In this document: one piece after another, positions 28,423 through 38,515 of the stretch
Position numbering within the stretch: position 1 is the stretch's first letter
How the letters are laid out: the number at the start of each line of letters is the position of its first letter
DNA from: Ideonella sp.
GTDB lineage: Bacteria; Pseudomonadota; Gammaproteobacteria; Burkholderiales; Burkholderiaceae_C
Length of the DNA: 64,000 bases
NCBI GenBank assembly: GCA_015075545.1
Contig: JABTUC010000001.1
Location: 310,001-374,000 of the forward strand
Direction: 5' to 3'
Position numbers and translations under genes: made by a program
The notes under the pieces: model-generated
What the model was told of the DNA's origin: nothing
Database searches by the model: none
What the model saw: the letters and a program-made list of their open reading frames with translations, nothing else

Positions 28423-29201
28423 TGAGCGATACCGCCGCCGTGCTGCACGCCAGGCACGACCATGCCTTCTGGATCACGATCAACCGACCCGACAAGCGCA
28501 ACGCGCTCAACGCCGAGGTGCTCGCGGGCATCCGCGCGGGCTACGCCGCCGCGCACGCCGACGCCGACGTGCGCGTGATCGTGCTCACCGGCGCCGGCGA
28601 CAAGGCGTTCTGCGCCGGCGCCGACCTGCAGCCGGGCAAGGCCTTCGCGTTCGACTTCGCGCGGCCGAACACCGACTACGCCGACCTGCTGCGCTGTGCG
28701 CACGCCGCCACCCTGCCGTGCATCGCGCGCGTCAACGGCGCGTGCCTGGCCGGCGGCATGGGGCTGCTGTGCATGGCCGACATGGCGGTGGCCGCCGACC
28801 ACGTGGCGTTCGGGCTGCCCGAAGTGAAGGTCGGCGTCTTTCCGATGCAGGTGATGAGCCTGCTGCAGCACATCGCGCCGCGCCGGCTGGTGCGCGAGTG
28901 GGCGTTGGGCGGCGAGCCGTTCGATGCCGCGACGGCGCTGCGCGCGGGGCTGCTCAACCACGTGGTGCCGGCCGCCGAGCTCGACGCCAAGGTGCAGTGG
29001 CTGGTGCAGCGAATCGCCGACAAGTCGCCCACCGCGATCCGCCGCGGCAAGGTCGCGCTGCGCGCGATCGAGTCGATGTCGTTCGAGCAGGCGATCGCCT
29101 ACACGGAGAGCCAGATCGCGCTGCTGGCGATGACCGACGACGCCAGGGAAGGCCTGGCGGCATTCAACGAGAAGCGCAGGCCGAACTGGACCGGGCGCTG
29201 A
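28422..29201 (+). CDS. enoyl-CoA hydratase/isomerase family protein (AtuE/LiuC-like)
   Basis: This 259-residue crotonase has [16 protein letters not shown], the CoA/oxyanion region [10 protein letters not shown], and [33 protein letters not shown] carries a Glu in the usual catalytic position. In Atu or Liu pathways this protein hydrates isohexenylglutaconyl-CoA or methylglutaconyl-CoA, the product of the carboxylase just upstream. The start overlaps the carboxylase stop (TGATG). The stop codon lies in the loop of an 8-bp hairpin (29191-29209). Its N-terminus starts [20 protein letters not shown]. Confidence 0.87.
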   Translation: MSDTAAVLHARHDHAFWITINRPDKRNALNAEVLAGIRAGYAAAHADADVRVIVLTGAGDKAFCAGADLQPGKAFAFDFARPNTDYADLLRCAHAATLPCIARVNGACLAGGMGLLCMADMAVAADHVAFGLPEVKVGVFPMQVMSLLQHIAPRRLVREWALGGEPFDAATALRAGLLNHVVPAAELDAKVQWLVQRIADKSPTAIRRGKVALRAIESMSFEQAIAYTESQIALLAMTDDAREGLAAFNEKRRPNWTGR

Positions 29202-29233
29202 GCGCCCGGCCGGATCGCGGGCCTGGGGCCCGC
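29191..29233 (+). terminator. tandem hairpins over the stop of the enoyl-CoA hydratase gene
   Basis: CCGGGCGC-TGA-GCGCCCGG (29191-29209) has the gene's stop codon as its loop. A second hairpin GCGGGCC-TGG-GGCCCGC (29217-29233) follows. They probably end or attenuate the atu transcript before the Liv2 genes. No T-run is visible. Confidence 0.45.
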
Positions 29234-29396
29234 CGATGCGCCCACCGGCGGCGCGGCCTGCGAACCCGCGCGATCGATCAGCGCGGAACTCCGCCGCACA
29301 CAACGCACTCGTAGCGCGATGGGGGCGGTGGTGGGAGCCACTGCGGCGGCGCGCAGCGTCGATATTTGCGCGCGGCCGACGATTCGAGGTGTCGCC

Positions 29397-30667
29397 ATGT
29401 CGATGAAATCACTCCCCCCGTTCGCCGCCCTCGTGGTCGGCGCTGTCTTCGCCGGCCCCGCAGCGGCCGCCAACTGCACCACCACCATCGGCGCCGTGAT
29501 GTCGCTGACCGGGTCGCTCGGCACGCTCGGTCAGGCGATCTCCAAGGGCGCGCAGCTCGGCGTGGCCGACATCGACGCCGCCGGCGGCGTCAACGGCTGC
29601 AAGCTCGCGCTGGCGCTGCAGGACGACCAGACCACGCCGTCGGTCGGCGTCGACGCAGCCAAGAAGCTGGTCGACGTGCAGAAGGTGCCGGCGATCATCG
29701 GCGCGTTGTCGAGCGGCGTCAGCGCCGCGATCCTCACCTCGGTGACGGCGCCGAGCAAGGTGGTGCAGATCTCGCCGGCATCGACCTCGCCGATGTTCAC
29801 CGACATGGCCGAGAACGGCAAGACCGGCGGCTACTGGTTCCGCACCGTGCCCTCCGATGCGCTGCAAGGCGTGGCGATGGCACAGGTGGCACTCGACGCC
29901 GGCGTCAAGAACGTCGCCGTGATGTACCTCAACAACGCCTACGGTCAGGGCCTCGACAAGGAGTTCAGCAACGCGTTCAGCAAGCTCGGCGGCAAGGTCG
30001 CCGGCAGCGTGGTCTACAACCCGAGCCAGCCGTCGTACCGCTCCGAAGTCAACAAGGCGCTGGCGAGCAAGCCCGACGCGCTGTTCCTGATCGGCTACCC
30101 GGGCGACGGCACGACGCTCGCGCGCGAGTGGATCAGCTCGGGCGGACCGCAGAAGTTCCTGTTCCCCGACGGCCTGTACTCGCAGCAGTTCGTCGACGAC
30201 GTCGGCGCGCGGTACATATGAAAGACGTGCACGGCACGTCGCCCGGCTCGACCCAGACGCCGTCGCTGCAGAACTTCCAGGTGAGCTGGAAGGCCAAGTA
30301 CGGCGAGCTGCCGCAGCAGGCGTACATCACCAACGCGTACGACGCGGCGGTGATCATCGGCCTGGCGATCGACCAGTCGCACAAGGCCGACGCCACCTCG
30401 ATCCGCAACGCGATCCGCAAGGTCACCGACCCGAAGGGCGAGAAGATCTACGCCGGCAGCGCGGAGCTCAAGCGCGGTCTCGAGCTGCTGAAGCAGGGCA
30501 AGGCGATCCAGTACATCGGCGCATCCGGGCCGCTGCAGTTCGACAAGAACGGCGACATCAACGCCCCGATGGTGGTGTGGTCGGTCGACGCCAACGGCAA
30601 GCTGCAGCAGAAGGGCATGGTCACCGTCGAGCAGATCGCGCAGATCGACCAGAAGATCATGAAGTAG
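29397..30667 (+). pseudogene. Liv-type periplasmic substrate-binding protein, frameshifted
   Basis: This should be a 423-residue binding protein with signal peptide MSMKSLPPFAALVVGAVFAG followed by PAAAA. The first frame carries TTIGAVMSLTGSLGTLGQAI and ends prematurely after DDVGARYI at 30221. The rest, from MKDVHGTSPGSTQTPSLQNF to IAQIDQKIMK, is in another frame. One base lost in TACATATGAAA near 30219 explains it. The mature protein looks like LivK-type amide/branched acid binders. It opens the second Liv operon. The preceding 195 bases (29202-29396) hold hairpins and no gene. Confidence 0.85.
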
Positions 30668-30719
30668 ACAGCGCGCTCGGCAAGGCACTCGAGAAGAAGA
30701 CAGCCGGCGCGAGGGCGCG

Positions 30720-31576
30720 ATGCTCGAGGTGGGCCACCTGGTCAAGCGCTTCGGTGGCCTGCGCGCGGTCGACGACGTGTCGTTCACCTTGCGCGAGGGC
30801 ACGATCACCGGCCTGATCGGACCCAACGGCGCCGGCAAGACGACGCTGTTCGACACCATCGCCGGCGTGCATCGGCCGACTGCGGGGCAGATCCGCTTCC
30901 GCGGCCGGCCGGTGGCCGGCCTGGCCCCGCACCGCATCTTCCACCGCGGGCTGGTGCGCACGTTCCAGATCCCGCGGCCGTTCGCCGAGATGACGGTGCT
31001 CGAGAACGCGATGCTGGTGCCCGCGCATCAGGCCGGCGAGCACTTCTGGAACAACTGGGTCGCGCGCGGACGCGTGCGCGCGCAGGAGCGGGCGCATCGC
31101 GATCGCGCGCAGGAGGTGCTCGCCTTCGTCGGCCTCGCCGACAAGGCGGGCGAGGCCGCCAAGCACCTCTCGGGCGGGCAGCGCAAGCTGCTCGAGCTGG
31201 CGCGCGTGCTGATGGCCGAGCCGCAGTTGATCCTGCTCGACGAGCCGGGCGCCGGGGTCAACCCGACGCTGCTGCTGACGATCGCCGACAAGCTGCGCGA
31301 GCTGCACGCGCGTGGCATCACCTTCCTCGTGATCGAGCACAACATGGATCTGGTGATGAGCCTGTGCAACCCGATTCTGGTGATGGCGCAAGGCAAGCTG
31401 CTGCTCGAAGGCTCGCCCGACGAGGTGCGCAGCGACCCGCGGGTTCTCGAGGCTTACCTCGGTGGCGCAGCCACCGAGGTAAGCCTTCGGCCGAACGGGG
31501 GCACCCCCTGCCCCCCGCCGGGCGGGGGTTCCAGTTCGAACGACGCCCGGGCCGCTGCGCGGCCCTCTGGAATGCA

Positions 31577-31580
<4 letters not shown>
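30720..31580 (+). CDS. LivG-like ABC ATP-binding protein with repeat-encoded tail
   Basis: This 286-residue ATPase has Walker A GPNGAGKT (34-41), signature HLSGGQRK (149-156) and Walker B LILLDEP (170-176), with a normal family ending at VLEAYLGGA (residue 250). Residues 251-286 (TEVSLRPNGGTPCPPPGGG and onward to ARPSGMQ) are encoded by a GC-rich palindromic intergenic element rather than by family sequence. The stop overlaps the start of the next gene (ATGA). The start ATG at 30720 follows the binding-protein stop by 52 bases. Confidence 0.9.
31475..31576 (+). repeat. GC-rich palindromic element translated as the LivG tail
   Basis: The element has the cores GGGGGCACCCCC and CCCCGCCGGGCGGGG and GGGCCGCTGCGCGGCCC. 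It resembles in style, but not in exact sequence, the elements at 32305, 51199, 52514 and 54392. It is read through in frame as the last 36 residues of LivG and ends at the ATG of livF. Confidence 0.55.
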
Positions 31581-32304
<724 letters not shown>

Positions 32305-32308
<4 letters not shown>

Positions 32309-32439
32309 CCCCCCCGAAGCGGCCTTCGGCCGCCTCCCCCCAGGGGGCGCCGCCAGCGGCCCGGCAGAGCCGGATCCGCGGCGGCCGCTTGGCCACACTG
32401 CTCATGCATCGCGAGTCGAGCGCGCAGTGGAGCGACTGA
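32305..32439 (+). repeat. intergenic palindromic repeat, copy A, with an open 44-codon frame
   Basis: This space between livF and livH carries a GC-rich element with the core TCCCCCCAGGGGG. It is about four fifths identical by eye over 85 bases to the reverse complement of 51230-51320, in the rplB-rpsS gap, and both copies have the same orientation relative to their flanking genes. An open frame begins at the ATG overlapping the livF stop (ATGA, 32305) and ends TGA at 32437-32439, one base before the livH ATG. Its second in-frame ATG is in CATGCATC, shared by both copies. Whether the peptide is made is unknown. Confidence 0.65.
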
Positions 32440-32440
32440 A

Positions 32441-33334
32441 ATGCTGGCGCAATACGTCGCAGACGGCATCGTGCTCGGCGCGACGCTGGCGCTGGGCGCG
32501 ATCGGGCTGACTCTGACCTACAACATCCTGCGCTTCGCCAACTTCGCGCACGGCGAGTTCCTCACCTTCGGCGCGTACTTCGCGCTGCTGTTCGCCGGCT
32601 CGTTCGCCGGCACCCGCACCTTCGGGTCGCTCACCTTCGGCCTCGGCTTCGTGCTGGCGATCGTGGTGGCGGCCGTTCTCACCGCCGCGCTCGCGCTGCT
32701 GCTCGACTGGCTGCTGTTCCGGCCGCTGCGCCGCAGCGAGATCGCGGTGACGCTGGTGATCGCCTCGTTCGGCGCGTCGCTGATGCTGCGCAACGTGGTC
32801 GTCTTCGCCTGGGGGCCCGACCCGCAGTACTACTCGCGCGCGATCGCCATCGCCAGCGAGATCATGCCCGGCGTGCGGCTCACCGCCGACGAGATCTTCG
32901 TCGTCGCGCTGACCGCGCTGCTGATGCTGGTGCTGCACCTGTTCCTCAGCCGCACGCGGCTGGGCAAGGCGATGCGCGCGGTGTCCGACGACCCCGCGCT
33001 GGCCAGCACCAGCGGCATCGACGTGCGCGCCGTGATCCGTTGGACCTGGATCGTCGGCGGCTCGCTGGCGGCGGTGGCCGGCGTGCTCTTCGGGCTGACC
33101 GTGCAGGTGCTGCCCGATATGGGCGCGACGCTGATCCTGCCGATGTTCGCCGCCGCGATCCTCGGCGGCGTGGGCAGCATCTATGGCGCGGTGCTCGGCG
33201 GGCTGCTGATCGGGCTCGCGGAGTCGGTGTCGGTGGCGTGGATCGGCCCGGCCTACAAGCCGGGCGTCGCCTTCGTGCTGATGCTGCTGGCGCTGATGTT
33301 CTTTCCGCGCGGCCTGCTCGGCGAGCGGCGCTAG
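32441..33334 (+). CDS. LivH-like ABC permease
   Basis: This 297-residue integral membrane protein is the first permease of the second Liv importer. It has the family's start ADGIVLGATLALGAIGLTLT, the FANFAHGEFLTFGAYF stretch, the ATPase-contact loop MRAVSDDPALASTSGID and the ending GVAFVLMLLALMFFPRGL. It starts one base after the TGA of the repeat-borne frame. It is intact, unlike its counterpart in the first Liv cluster. Confidence 0.93.
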   Translation: MLAQYVADGIVLGATLALGAIGLTLTYNILRFANFAHGEFLTFGAYFALLFAGSFAGTRTFGSLTFGLGFVLAIVVAAVLTAALALLLDWLLFRPLRRSEIAVTLVIASFGASLMLRNVVVFAWGPDPQYYSRAIAIASEIMPGVRLTADEIFVVALTALLMLVLHLFLSRTRLGKAMRAVSDDPALASTSGIDVRAVIRWTWIVGGSLAAVAGVLFGLTVQVLPDMGATLILPMFAAAILGGVGSIYGAVLGGLLIGLAESVSVAWIGPAYKPGVAFVLMLLALMFFPRGLLGERR

Positions 33335-33347
33335 CGAGGCCCTGGCG

Positions 33348-34367
33348 ATGACCGACTACCTCGTGTTCTTCGCGATCCAGGCGCTGATCTACGCCGTGGT
33401 GTGCCTCGGCCTCAACCTGCAATGGGGCTACACCGGGCTGTTCAACATCGGCGTGGCCGGCTTCTTTCTGGTCGGCGCCTACGCGTTCGCGATCCTGTGC
33501 GGGTCGCCCGCCGCGGGGCACCTCGGCGGCTTCGGGTTGCCCTATGTCGTGGGGCTCGTCGGGGCGCTGGTCGCCGCAGCGGTGGTGGCGTTCGTCGCCG
33601 GCATGCCGACGCTGCGGCTGCGCGAGGACTACCTCGCGATCGTCACCATCGGCATCGGCAGCGTGCTGCAGTTGATCGCGCTGAACACGGGGTGGCTCAC
33701 CGGCGGCAGCCAGGGCATCAGCGGCATTCCGCGGCCGCCGCTGCCGCAGTGGTTCGGCGTCGGGCGCAACGTGCCGATGCTGACGCTCGTCGTGCTGATC
33801 GTGCTGGTCGTCTACGGCGCGCTCGAGACGATGGTGCGATCGCCGTGGGGGCGCGTGCTCAAGGCGATTCGCGAGGACGAGACCGCGGCGGCATCGCTCG
33901 GCAAGAACGCGTTCGCGTTCCGGCTGCAGTCGTTCGTGATCGGCTCGTCGATCATGGGCCTCGGCGGCGCGCTCTACGCGAGCTTCATCGGCTACATCAG
34001 CCCGGTCGATTTCATGCCGCTGCTGACCTTCCAGATCTGGGCGATGCTGGTCGTCGGCGGCAGCGGCAACAACAAGGGCGCCGTGCTCGGCGCGGTGCTG
34101 ATGTGGGCGGTGTGGACCGGCAGCGGCAGCGCGGCGCAGGCGCTGCTGCCGCCCGACTGGCAGGTCAAGGGCGGCGCGGCGCAGATCATCCTGATCGGCC
34201 TGATCCTGATGCTGATGCTGATCCTGCGCCCGCGCGGGCTGATCGGCGAGGAGCGCGTGGTGTCGCACGAGGCGAGCGTGTCGCCGGCCAGGCGCAAGCG
34301 CGAAGGGCCTGCCGACTCGAAGCCGGGCGGCGTCGCCGCGGGCTCGCGGCCTCTCGGGCGGCCATAG
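33348..34367 (+). CDS. LivM-like ABC permease
   Basis: This 339-residue permease has NLQWGYTGLFNIGVAGFFLV, LREDYLAIVTIGIGS and the loop LKAIREDETAAASLGKNAF, as in LivM proteins. About 35 hydrophilic residues (VVSHEASVSPARRKREG and so on) follow the last membrane segment. Thirteen bases separate it from livH. It is convergent with the atuA-like gene, and only 32 bases lie between the two stops. Confidence 0.92.
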   Translation: MTDYLVFFAIQALIYAVVCLGLNLQWGYTGLFNIGVAGFFLVGAYAFAILCGSPAAGHLGGFGLPYVVGLVGALVAAAVVAFVAGMPTLRLREDYLAIVTIGIGSVLQLIALNTGWLTGGSQGISGIPRPPLPQWFGVGRNVPMLTLVVLIVLVVYGALETMVRSPWGRVLKAIREDETAAASLGKNAFAFRLQSFVIGSSIMGLGGALYASFIGYISPVDFMPLLTFQIWAMLVVGGSGNNKGAVLGAVLMWAVWTGSGSAAQALLPPDWQVKGGAAQIILIGLILMLMLILRPRGLIGEERVVSHEASVSPARRKREGPADSKPGGVAAGSRPLGRP

Positions 34368-34399
34368 CAAGCGGCTTCAGCAAGCGGACCGGGCCTCCG

Positions 34400-36229
34400 C
34401 TACAGCCTCGCAGCGATCGACTCCGGTACCGCCATCGGCAGGTCGAGCAGCATCTGCGCCATGCCTTTGCCGAGCGGGTCGAAGCGCCCCGACGCGGGGC
34501 CGCCGCCGTCGAGCGCGTCGTGCAGCACGAAGTTGATCGCGGCGATTCCCGGCAGCGCGAAGCGCTCGACGCGGCCCTTGACGAGGTGCGCGAAGTAGCC
34601 TTGCACGACTTCGGGCGTCACGCGCTGCCACAGCAGCGGCAACCACTCGGGCCGCCGCGCGACCAGGCCGATGTTCGAGCGGTTGCCCTTGTCGCCGCTG
34701 CGCCCGTGCGCCAGCTTCACCAGCGGCACCTCGACCAGCGCCTCGCCGAGCGGGTCGACCCACCCCGCGGGCTCGACGGTCGGCATCGGCGTCGGTGGTC
34801 GCGCGTCGCCGGGCGGGATCTGCACCGCGACGCACTCGCCGCCGATCGACACCACCGCCGGCGCGCGCGCCTTGTCGAGCAGGAACGAGAACGGCTTGAT
34901 CAGCGGCGACGGCGTCGGCCGGCCCGCCGACGCGCCGGTGGTGCCCGGCGACCACGAGGTGCCCGCCGGCGCGATCTCGCGCGCGAACATCTCGAGCGCC
35001 TGGCGCGACGAGTGGTCGACCACCACGCGCACCATCGCCTCGCGCGTGCCGCGCGTGCGCGCGTGCGACCCGTACAGCGACTCGGCGCCGAACAGTTCGA
35101 TGCGCACCGCGTTGTAGTCGGGCAGCCCCATCTGCTTCAGGATGCCGCGCGTGCGCTCGACGATCGCCTCGCCGGTGCGCTGCGCCTTGGCCGCGGCGTC
35201 GATGCCGACGATCGCCAGCGTGCCGGCGCAGCGAAAGCCGTCGAGCTGCGTGGCCGACACCTTGTAGCTCGCGCTCGGCGCGCGGCCACGCGCGCCGGCG
35301 ACGCGCACGTGATCGGCGTCGAGCTGCTCGATGCGCACCTGGCGGAAGTCGCAGCTCACGTCGGGCAGCAGGTAGCTCGCCGGGTCGCCGATCTCGTACA
35401 GCAGTTGCTCGGCGACGCAGGCGCTGCGCACGAGGCCGCCCGTGCCCGGCGGCTTGCCGAGCACGAAGCTGCCGTCGTCGGCGCACTCGACGATCGGGTA
35501 GCCGATGTGCGCCCAGTCGGGCACCTCGCGCCAGTCGGTGAAGAGCCCACCGGTGGCCTGGCAGCCGCACTCGATGATGTGCCCGGCGAGGCTGCCGCCG
35601 GCGAGGCGGTCGTGGTCGGCGCTCGACCAGCCGAACTCGTGGATCAGCGCGCCCAGCGTCACCGCGCTGTCGACGCAGCGGCCGGTGATCACGATGTCGG
35701 CGCCGGCGCCCAGCGCGGCGGCGATCGGCAGTGCACCGAAGTAGGCGTTGGCGCTCAGCACCTCGGTGGGCAGCGGCTCGCCGGTGTCGAGGTCGCGCAC
35801 GCCTTCGCTGCGCAACGCCGGCATCAGCGCGCTGACGTCGTCGCCCTCGACCACCGCGATGCGCGGCGCCAGGCCCATCGAGCCGGCCAGCGCGGCCAGC
35901 GCATCGGCGCAGCCGCGCGCGTTGATGCCGCCGGCGTTGGCGATCACCTTGATGCCGCGACGCATCACCTCGGGCAGCACCAGCTTCATCGCGCTGTCGA
36001 CGAAGTCGGTGGCGTAGCCGAACTCCGGCCGCTTGGCGCGCGCGGCGGCCAGGATCGCCATCGTCGTCTCGGCGAGGTAGTCGAACACCAGGTAGTCGAT
36101 CAGACCCGAGCTCACGAGCTGCGGCGCGCCGACCAGGCTGTCGCCCCAGAAACCCGAGGCACCGCCGATGCGCACCGGCGCGCCGGCGCGACGCCGGCCG
36201 TTCGCAGGGGTGGTTGAAGGGTTGGACAT
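34400..36229 (-). CDS. atuA: acyclic terpene utilisation AtuA family protein (DUF1446)
   Basis: This 609-residue protein matches the AtuA/DUF1446 family, required for citronellol and geraniol growth in Pseudomonas but of unknown reaction. Features include VRIGGASGFWGDSLVG at the start, YLVFDYLAETTMAIL, GGINARGCADAL, ITGRCVDSAVTLGALIHEFGW, a Cys-containing AGHIIECGCQATGG, and a C-terminal domain with VKLAHGRSGDKGNRSNIGLV. It points away from the rest of the cluster and is convergent with livM. It lies 78 bases downstream of dsbD on the same strand. With atuC, atuF, the SDR and the hydratase it identifies the region as Atu-like. AtuD-type dehydrogenase was not seen here. Confidence 0.9.
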   Translation of the reverse strand: MSNPSTTPANGRRRAGAPVRIGGASGFWGDSLVGAPQLVSSGLIDYLVFDYLAETTMAILAAARAKRPEFGYATDFVDSAMKLVLPEVMRRGIKVIANAGGINARGCADALAALAGSMGLAPRIAVVEGDDVSALMPALRSEGVRDLDTGEPLPTEVLSANAYFGALPIAAALGAGADIVITGRCVDSAVTLGALIHEFGWSSADHDRLAGGSLAGHIIECGCQATGGLFTDWREVPDWAHIGYPIVECADDGSFVLGKPPGTGGLVRSACVAEQLLYEIGDPASYLLPDVSCDFRQVRIEQLDADHVRVAGARGRAPSASYKVSATQLDGFRCAGTLAIVGIDAAAKAQRTGEAIVERTRGILKQMGLPDYNAVRIELFGAESLYGSHARTRGTREAMVRVVVDHSSRQALEMFAREIAPAGTSWSPGTTGASAGRPTPSPLIKPFSFLLDKARAPAVVSIGGECVAVQIPPGDARPPTPMPTVEPAGWVDPLGEALVEVPLVKLAHGRSGDKGNRSNIGLVARRPEWLPLLWQRVTPEVVQGYFAHLVKGRVERFALPGIAAINFVLHDALDGGGPASGRFDPLGKGMAQMLLDLPMAVPESIAARL

Positions 36230-36307
36230 CGCGCACTCCGGTAGCGGCTGCTCCGAGGCTGCCGAAACGCAGTGTGCCGCGGATCGGGCGCGGCGTCGGC
36301 GCCGCCG

Positions 36308-38176
36308 CTACAGGCCGGCGGCCTGCAGCGTGCGCCCGAAGCGCTCGGCGTTCTGGAAGCCGATCACGCGCAGGCCATCGATCTCGCGGCCCTGCGCGTC
36401 GAAGAAGATCGTGCCAGGCGGTCCGAACAGGCCAAAGCGCTTGAGCAGTTCGCGGTCGGCGCCGTTGTTGGCGGTGACGTCGGCCTTCAGCAGCAGCGCA
36501 CCCGACATGCGCTGCGCCACCTGCGGGTCGCTGAAGGTGAAGCGCTCCATCTCCTTGCACGACACGCACCAGTCGGCGTAGAAGTCGAGCATCACCGGCC
36601 GGCCCGGTGCGCGCAGCAGTTGATCGAGCTCGGCGCTGCTGCGCACCGGCTGGAAGCGAACGACGCCTGCGTTGCTGCCAGCCGCAACGGTGATCGGCAC
36701 CAGGTGCTGCAGCGGGCGCAGCGGGTCGCTGCCGCCCGAGGCGGCGCCGACGATCTGCAACGAGCCGAGGATCAGCGCCACCACGCCGAACGCCTGCTTC
36801 AGCCAGGTGCGCGGCGCTGCCGCGTGCGTGTGGTGGTGGCGGTCGAACGGGCGCAGCATGAAGCCCGTCACCAGCAGCAGCAGGCCCCAGGCGCCGAGCA
36901 CCGCCCAGGCGGCGAGTACCGGTTGCACGATCCAGATCGCTACCGCGAACAGCAGCACGCCGAACGCGCGCTTGACCGAGGTCATCCACGCGCCGGACTT
37001 CGGCAGCCAGTCGCCCGCCGTGCCGCCGACCACCATCAACGGCACGCTCATGCCCGCGGCCAGCGAGAACAGCGCGCTGCCGCCGAGCGCGACGTCGCGC
37101 GTCTGGCTGATGAACACCAGCGCGCCGGCCAGCGGCGCGCTGACGCATGGGCTGACGATCAGCGCCGACAGCGCGCCCATCGCGAACACGCCGGCCGCCT
37201 GCCCCGCCGGCAGGCGCTGCGAGTGCGCGCTCATGCGGGTGGCCAGCGCCGCGGGCAGCCGCAGCTCGTAGACGTCGAACATCGACAGCGCGAACGCGGC
37301 CAGCAGCAAGGCGAACACCGCCAGCACAGCCGGCTTCTGCAAGTAGGCTGCGAGCCCTTCGCCGGCAAGCCCCGCGGCGATGCCGAGGCCCGCGTAGACG
37401 AGCGCCATGCCCAGCGAGTAGCTCGCCGCGAGCGCGAAGGCCTTGCGCCGCGACACCGGGCCGTCGCTGCCGGCGATGATCGATGACAGGATCGGCAGCA
37501 TCGGCAGCACGCACGGCGTGAACGACAGCGCCACGCCCATCACGAAGAACGCACCCACCACCAGCCAGAAGCCGCCGCTGGCGAGCACCCCGTGAACGCC
37601 GCTGCCGTCGAACCAGGAGCCCACTTGCGGCGTCGGGCTCGCGGGGATGGCAGAGCCCGACAGGGCCGGCACCCCGGTGTCGGCCGCTGCGACCTGCACG
37701 CGCGCGCTGCCATCGCCGCCGAAGGCGACCAGGCTGACCTTGGCCGTGCTCGTCATCGGCGGGTAGCACAGGCCGGCATCGGCGCAGCCCTGCGACACCA
37801 CGTTGAGCACGAAGCTCGCGGGCGCCTTGTCGACCGGCACGCTGACGCGCAATTCGTCGCGGTAGCTCTCGACGTCCTTCTGGAAGGTGTCGTCGAACTT
37901 GATCTTGCCCGTGGGCATCGCTAGCGGCCCCAGGGTCGCCTCGGGCGAGGTCACCGCGAAACGCTCGCGGTACATGTAGTAGCCCGGCGTGATCTTGAAC
38001 CGCACCTCGACGTGGCGATCGTCGGCCGCGCGCACCGAGAAGCGGAATGCCTGCTCGGACTCGAGGAACTGCGGCTCGTCGGCCGTCGCGGCACGCGTTG
38101 CGCCGGCCGCTGCCAGCCACAGCATCAGCATCGCCAGCAGCCAGGCCGGCAGGCAGTGCGCGCGGACGGTGGACAT
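36308..38176 (-). CDS. dsbD: thiol:disulfide interchange protein DsbD
   Basis: This 622-residue inner-membrane protein carries reducing power from cytoplasmic thioredoxin to the periplasm. It has a signal-like N-terminus, a periplasmic domain with the redox pair Cys131 and Cys137 (QGCADAGLCYPP), a membrane domain of about eight segments with one cysteine in FTPCVLP (near 222) and the other in SPCVSAP, and a C-terminal thioredoxin-like domain with DWCVSC (Cys537 and Cys540). All six redox cysteines are present. The start at 38176 was chosen because the frame upstream crosses a terminator-like hairpin. No cutA is seen next to it. Confidence 0.94.
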   Translation of the reverse strand: MSTVRAHCLPAWLLAMLMLWLAAAGATRAATADEPQFLESEQAFRFSVRAADDRHVEVRFKITPGYYMYRERFAVTSPEATLGPLAMPTGKIKFDDTFQKDVESYRDELRVSVPVDKAPASFVLNVVSQGCADAGLCYPPMTSTAKVSLVAFGGDGSARVQVAAADTGVPALSGSAIPASPTPQVGSWFDGSGVHGVLASGGFWLVVGAFFVMGVALSFTPCVLPMLPILSSIIAGSDGPVSRRKAFALAASYSLGMALVYAGLGIAAGLAGEGLAAYLQKPAVLAVFALLLAAFALSMFDVYELRLPAALATRMSAHSQRLPAGQAAGVFAMGALSALIVSPCVSAPLAGALVFISQTRDVALGGSALFSLAAGMSVPLMVVGGTAGDWLPKSGAWMTSVKRAFGVLLFAVAIWIVQPVLAAWAVLGAWGLLLLVTGFMLRPFDRHHHTHAAAPRTWLKQAFGVVALILGSLQIVGAASGGSDPLRPLQHLVPITVAAGSNAGVVRFQPVRSSAELDQLLRAPGRPVMLDFYADWCVSCKEMERFTFSDPQVAQRMSGALLLKADVTANNGADRELLKRFGLFGPPGTIFFDAQGREIDGLRVIGFQNAERFGRTLQAAGL

Positions 38177-38515
38177 CACGGCAGCTTTGGGTGTGGGCGA
38201 CCTACGGGGTTTCTCGACCGGCATTGTCGCGCAGGCACCGTGACACGAGGGCACGAAGGCCGGCGCTGCCGGCCTTTCATCATGAAATCGAGGCAGCGCA
38301 AGCTGGTGGGCGCTCACCTAGGCGTTGGCCCTGACGGCTGCTCCAGTCGTTGGTGCCCGCCACACCTGCACCTTCGGGCGCTCGCCCCTCCTGAGCCATT
38401 GGCCAGCGCGCAGGCGCTGGCTCGTGTGCTCAGTCGCCCTGCGGGCCGCGCTCGCGCCTGCAGGCGCTCGCCCCTCCTGAGCCATTCGCCAGCGCGCAGG
38501 CGCTGGCTCATGCGC
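38177..38515. repeat. intergenic space with tandem copies of the rplQ 3' flank and a terminator hairpin
   Basis: Two 59-base direct repeats (38378-38436 and 38464-38522) differ at three positions. The right copy includes the last seven bases of rplQ, so the left copy is a duplication of the gene's end plus 52 flanking bases. Each contains GCCAGCGC-GCAG-GCGCTGGC, an 8-bp hairpin. Nearer dsbD is another hairpin (38256-38276). No gene is present in the 339 bases. Confidence 0.7.
38256..38276 (-). terminator. terminator-like hairpin after the ribosomal operon
   Basis: AAGGCCGGC and GCCGGCCTT form a 9-bp stem with a three-base loop. It lies downstream of rplQ and upstream of dsbD, both minus strand, so it probably ends the long ribosomal transcript. 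The T-run on the minus strand is weak. Confidence 0.5.

Noticed and set aside
30205-30225. Two separate genes from the split LivK frames
   Set aside because: The two parts join into one normal binding protein, and the second part has no signal peptide or ribosome site.
34377-38120. 1247-codon minus-strand frame across atuA and dsbD
   Set aside because: It is a shifted frame over two well-supported genes, with Arg/Ala-rich translation and no domains.
38290-38515. Insertion sequence remnant near rplQ
   Set aside because: No transposase fragment or terminal inverted repeats; the direct repeats are explained by duplication of the gene's end.
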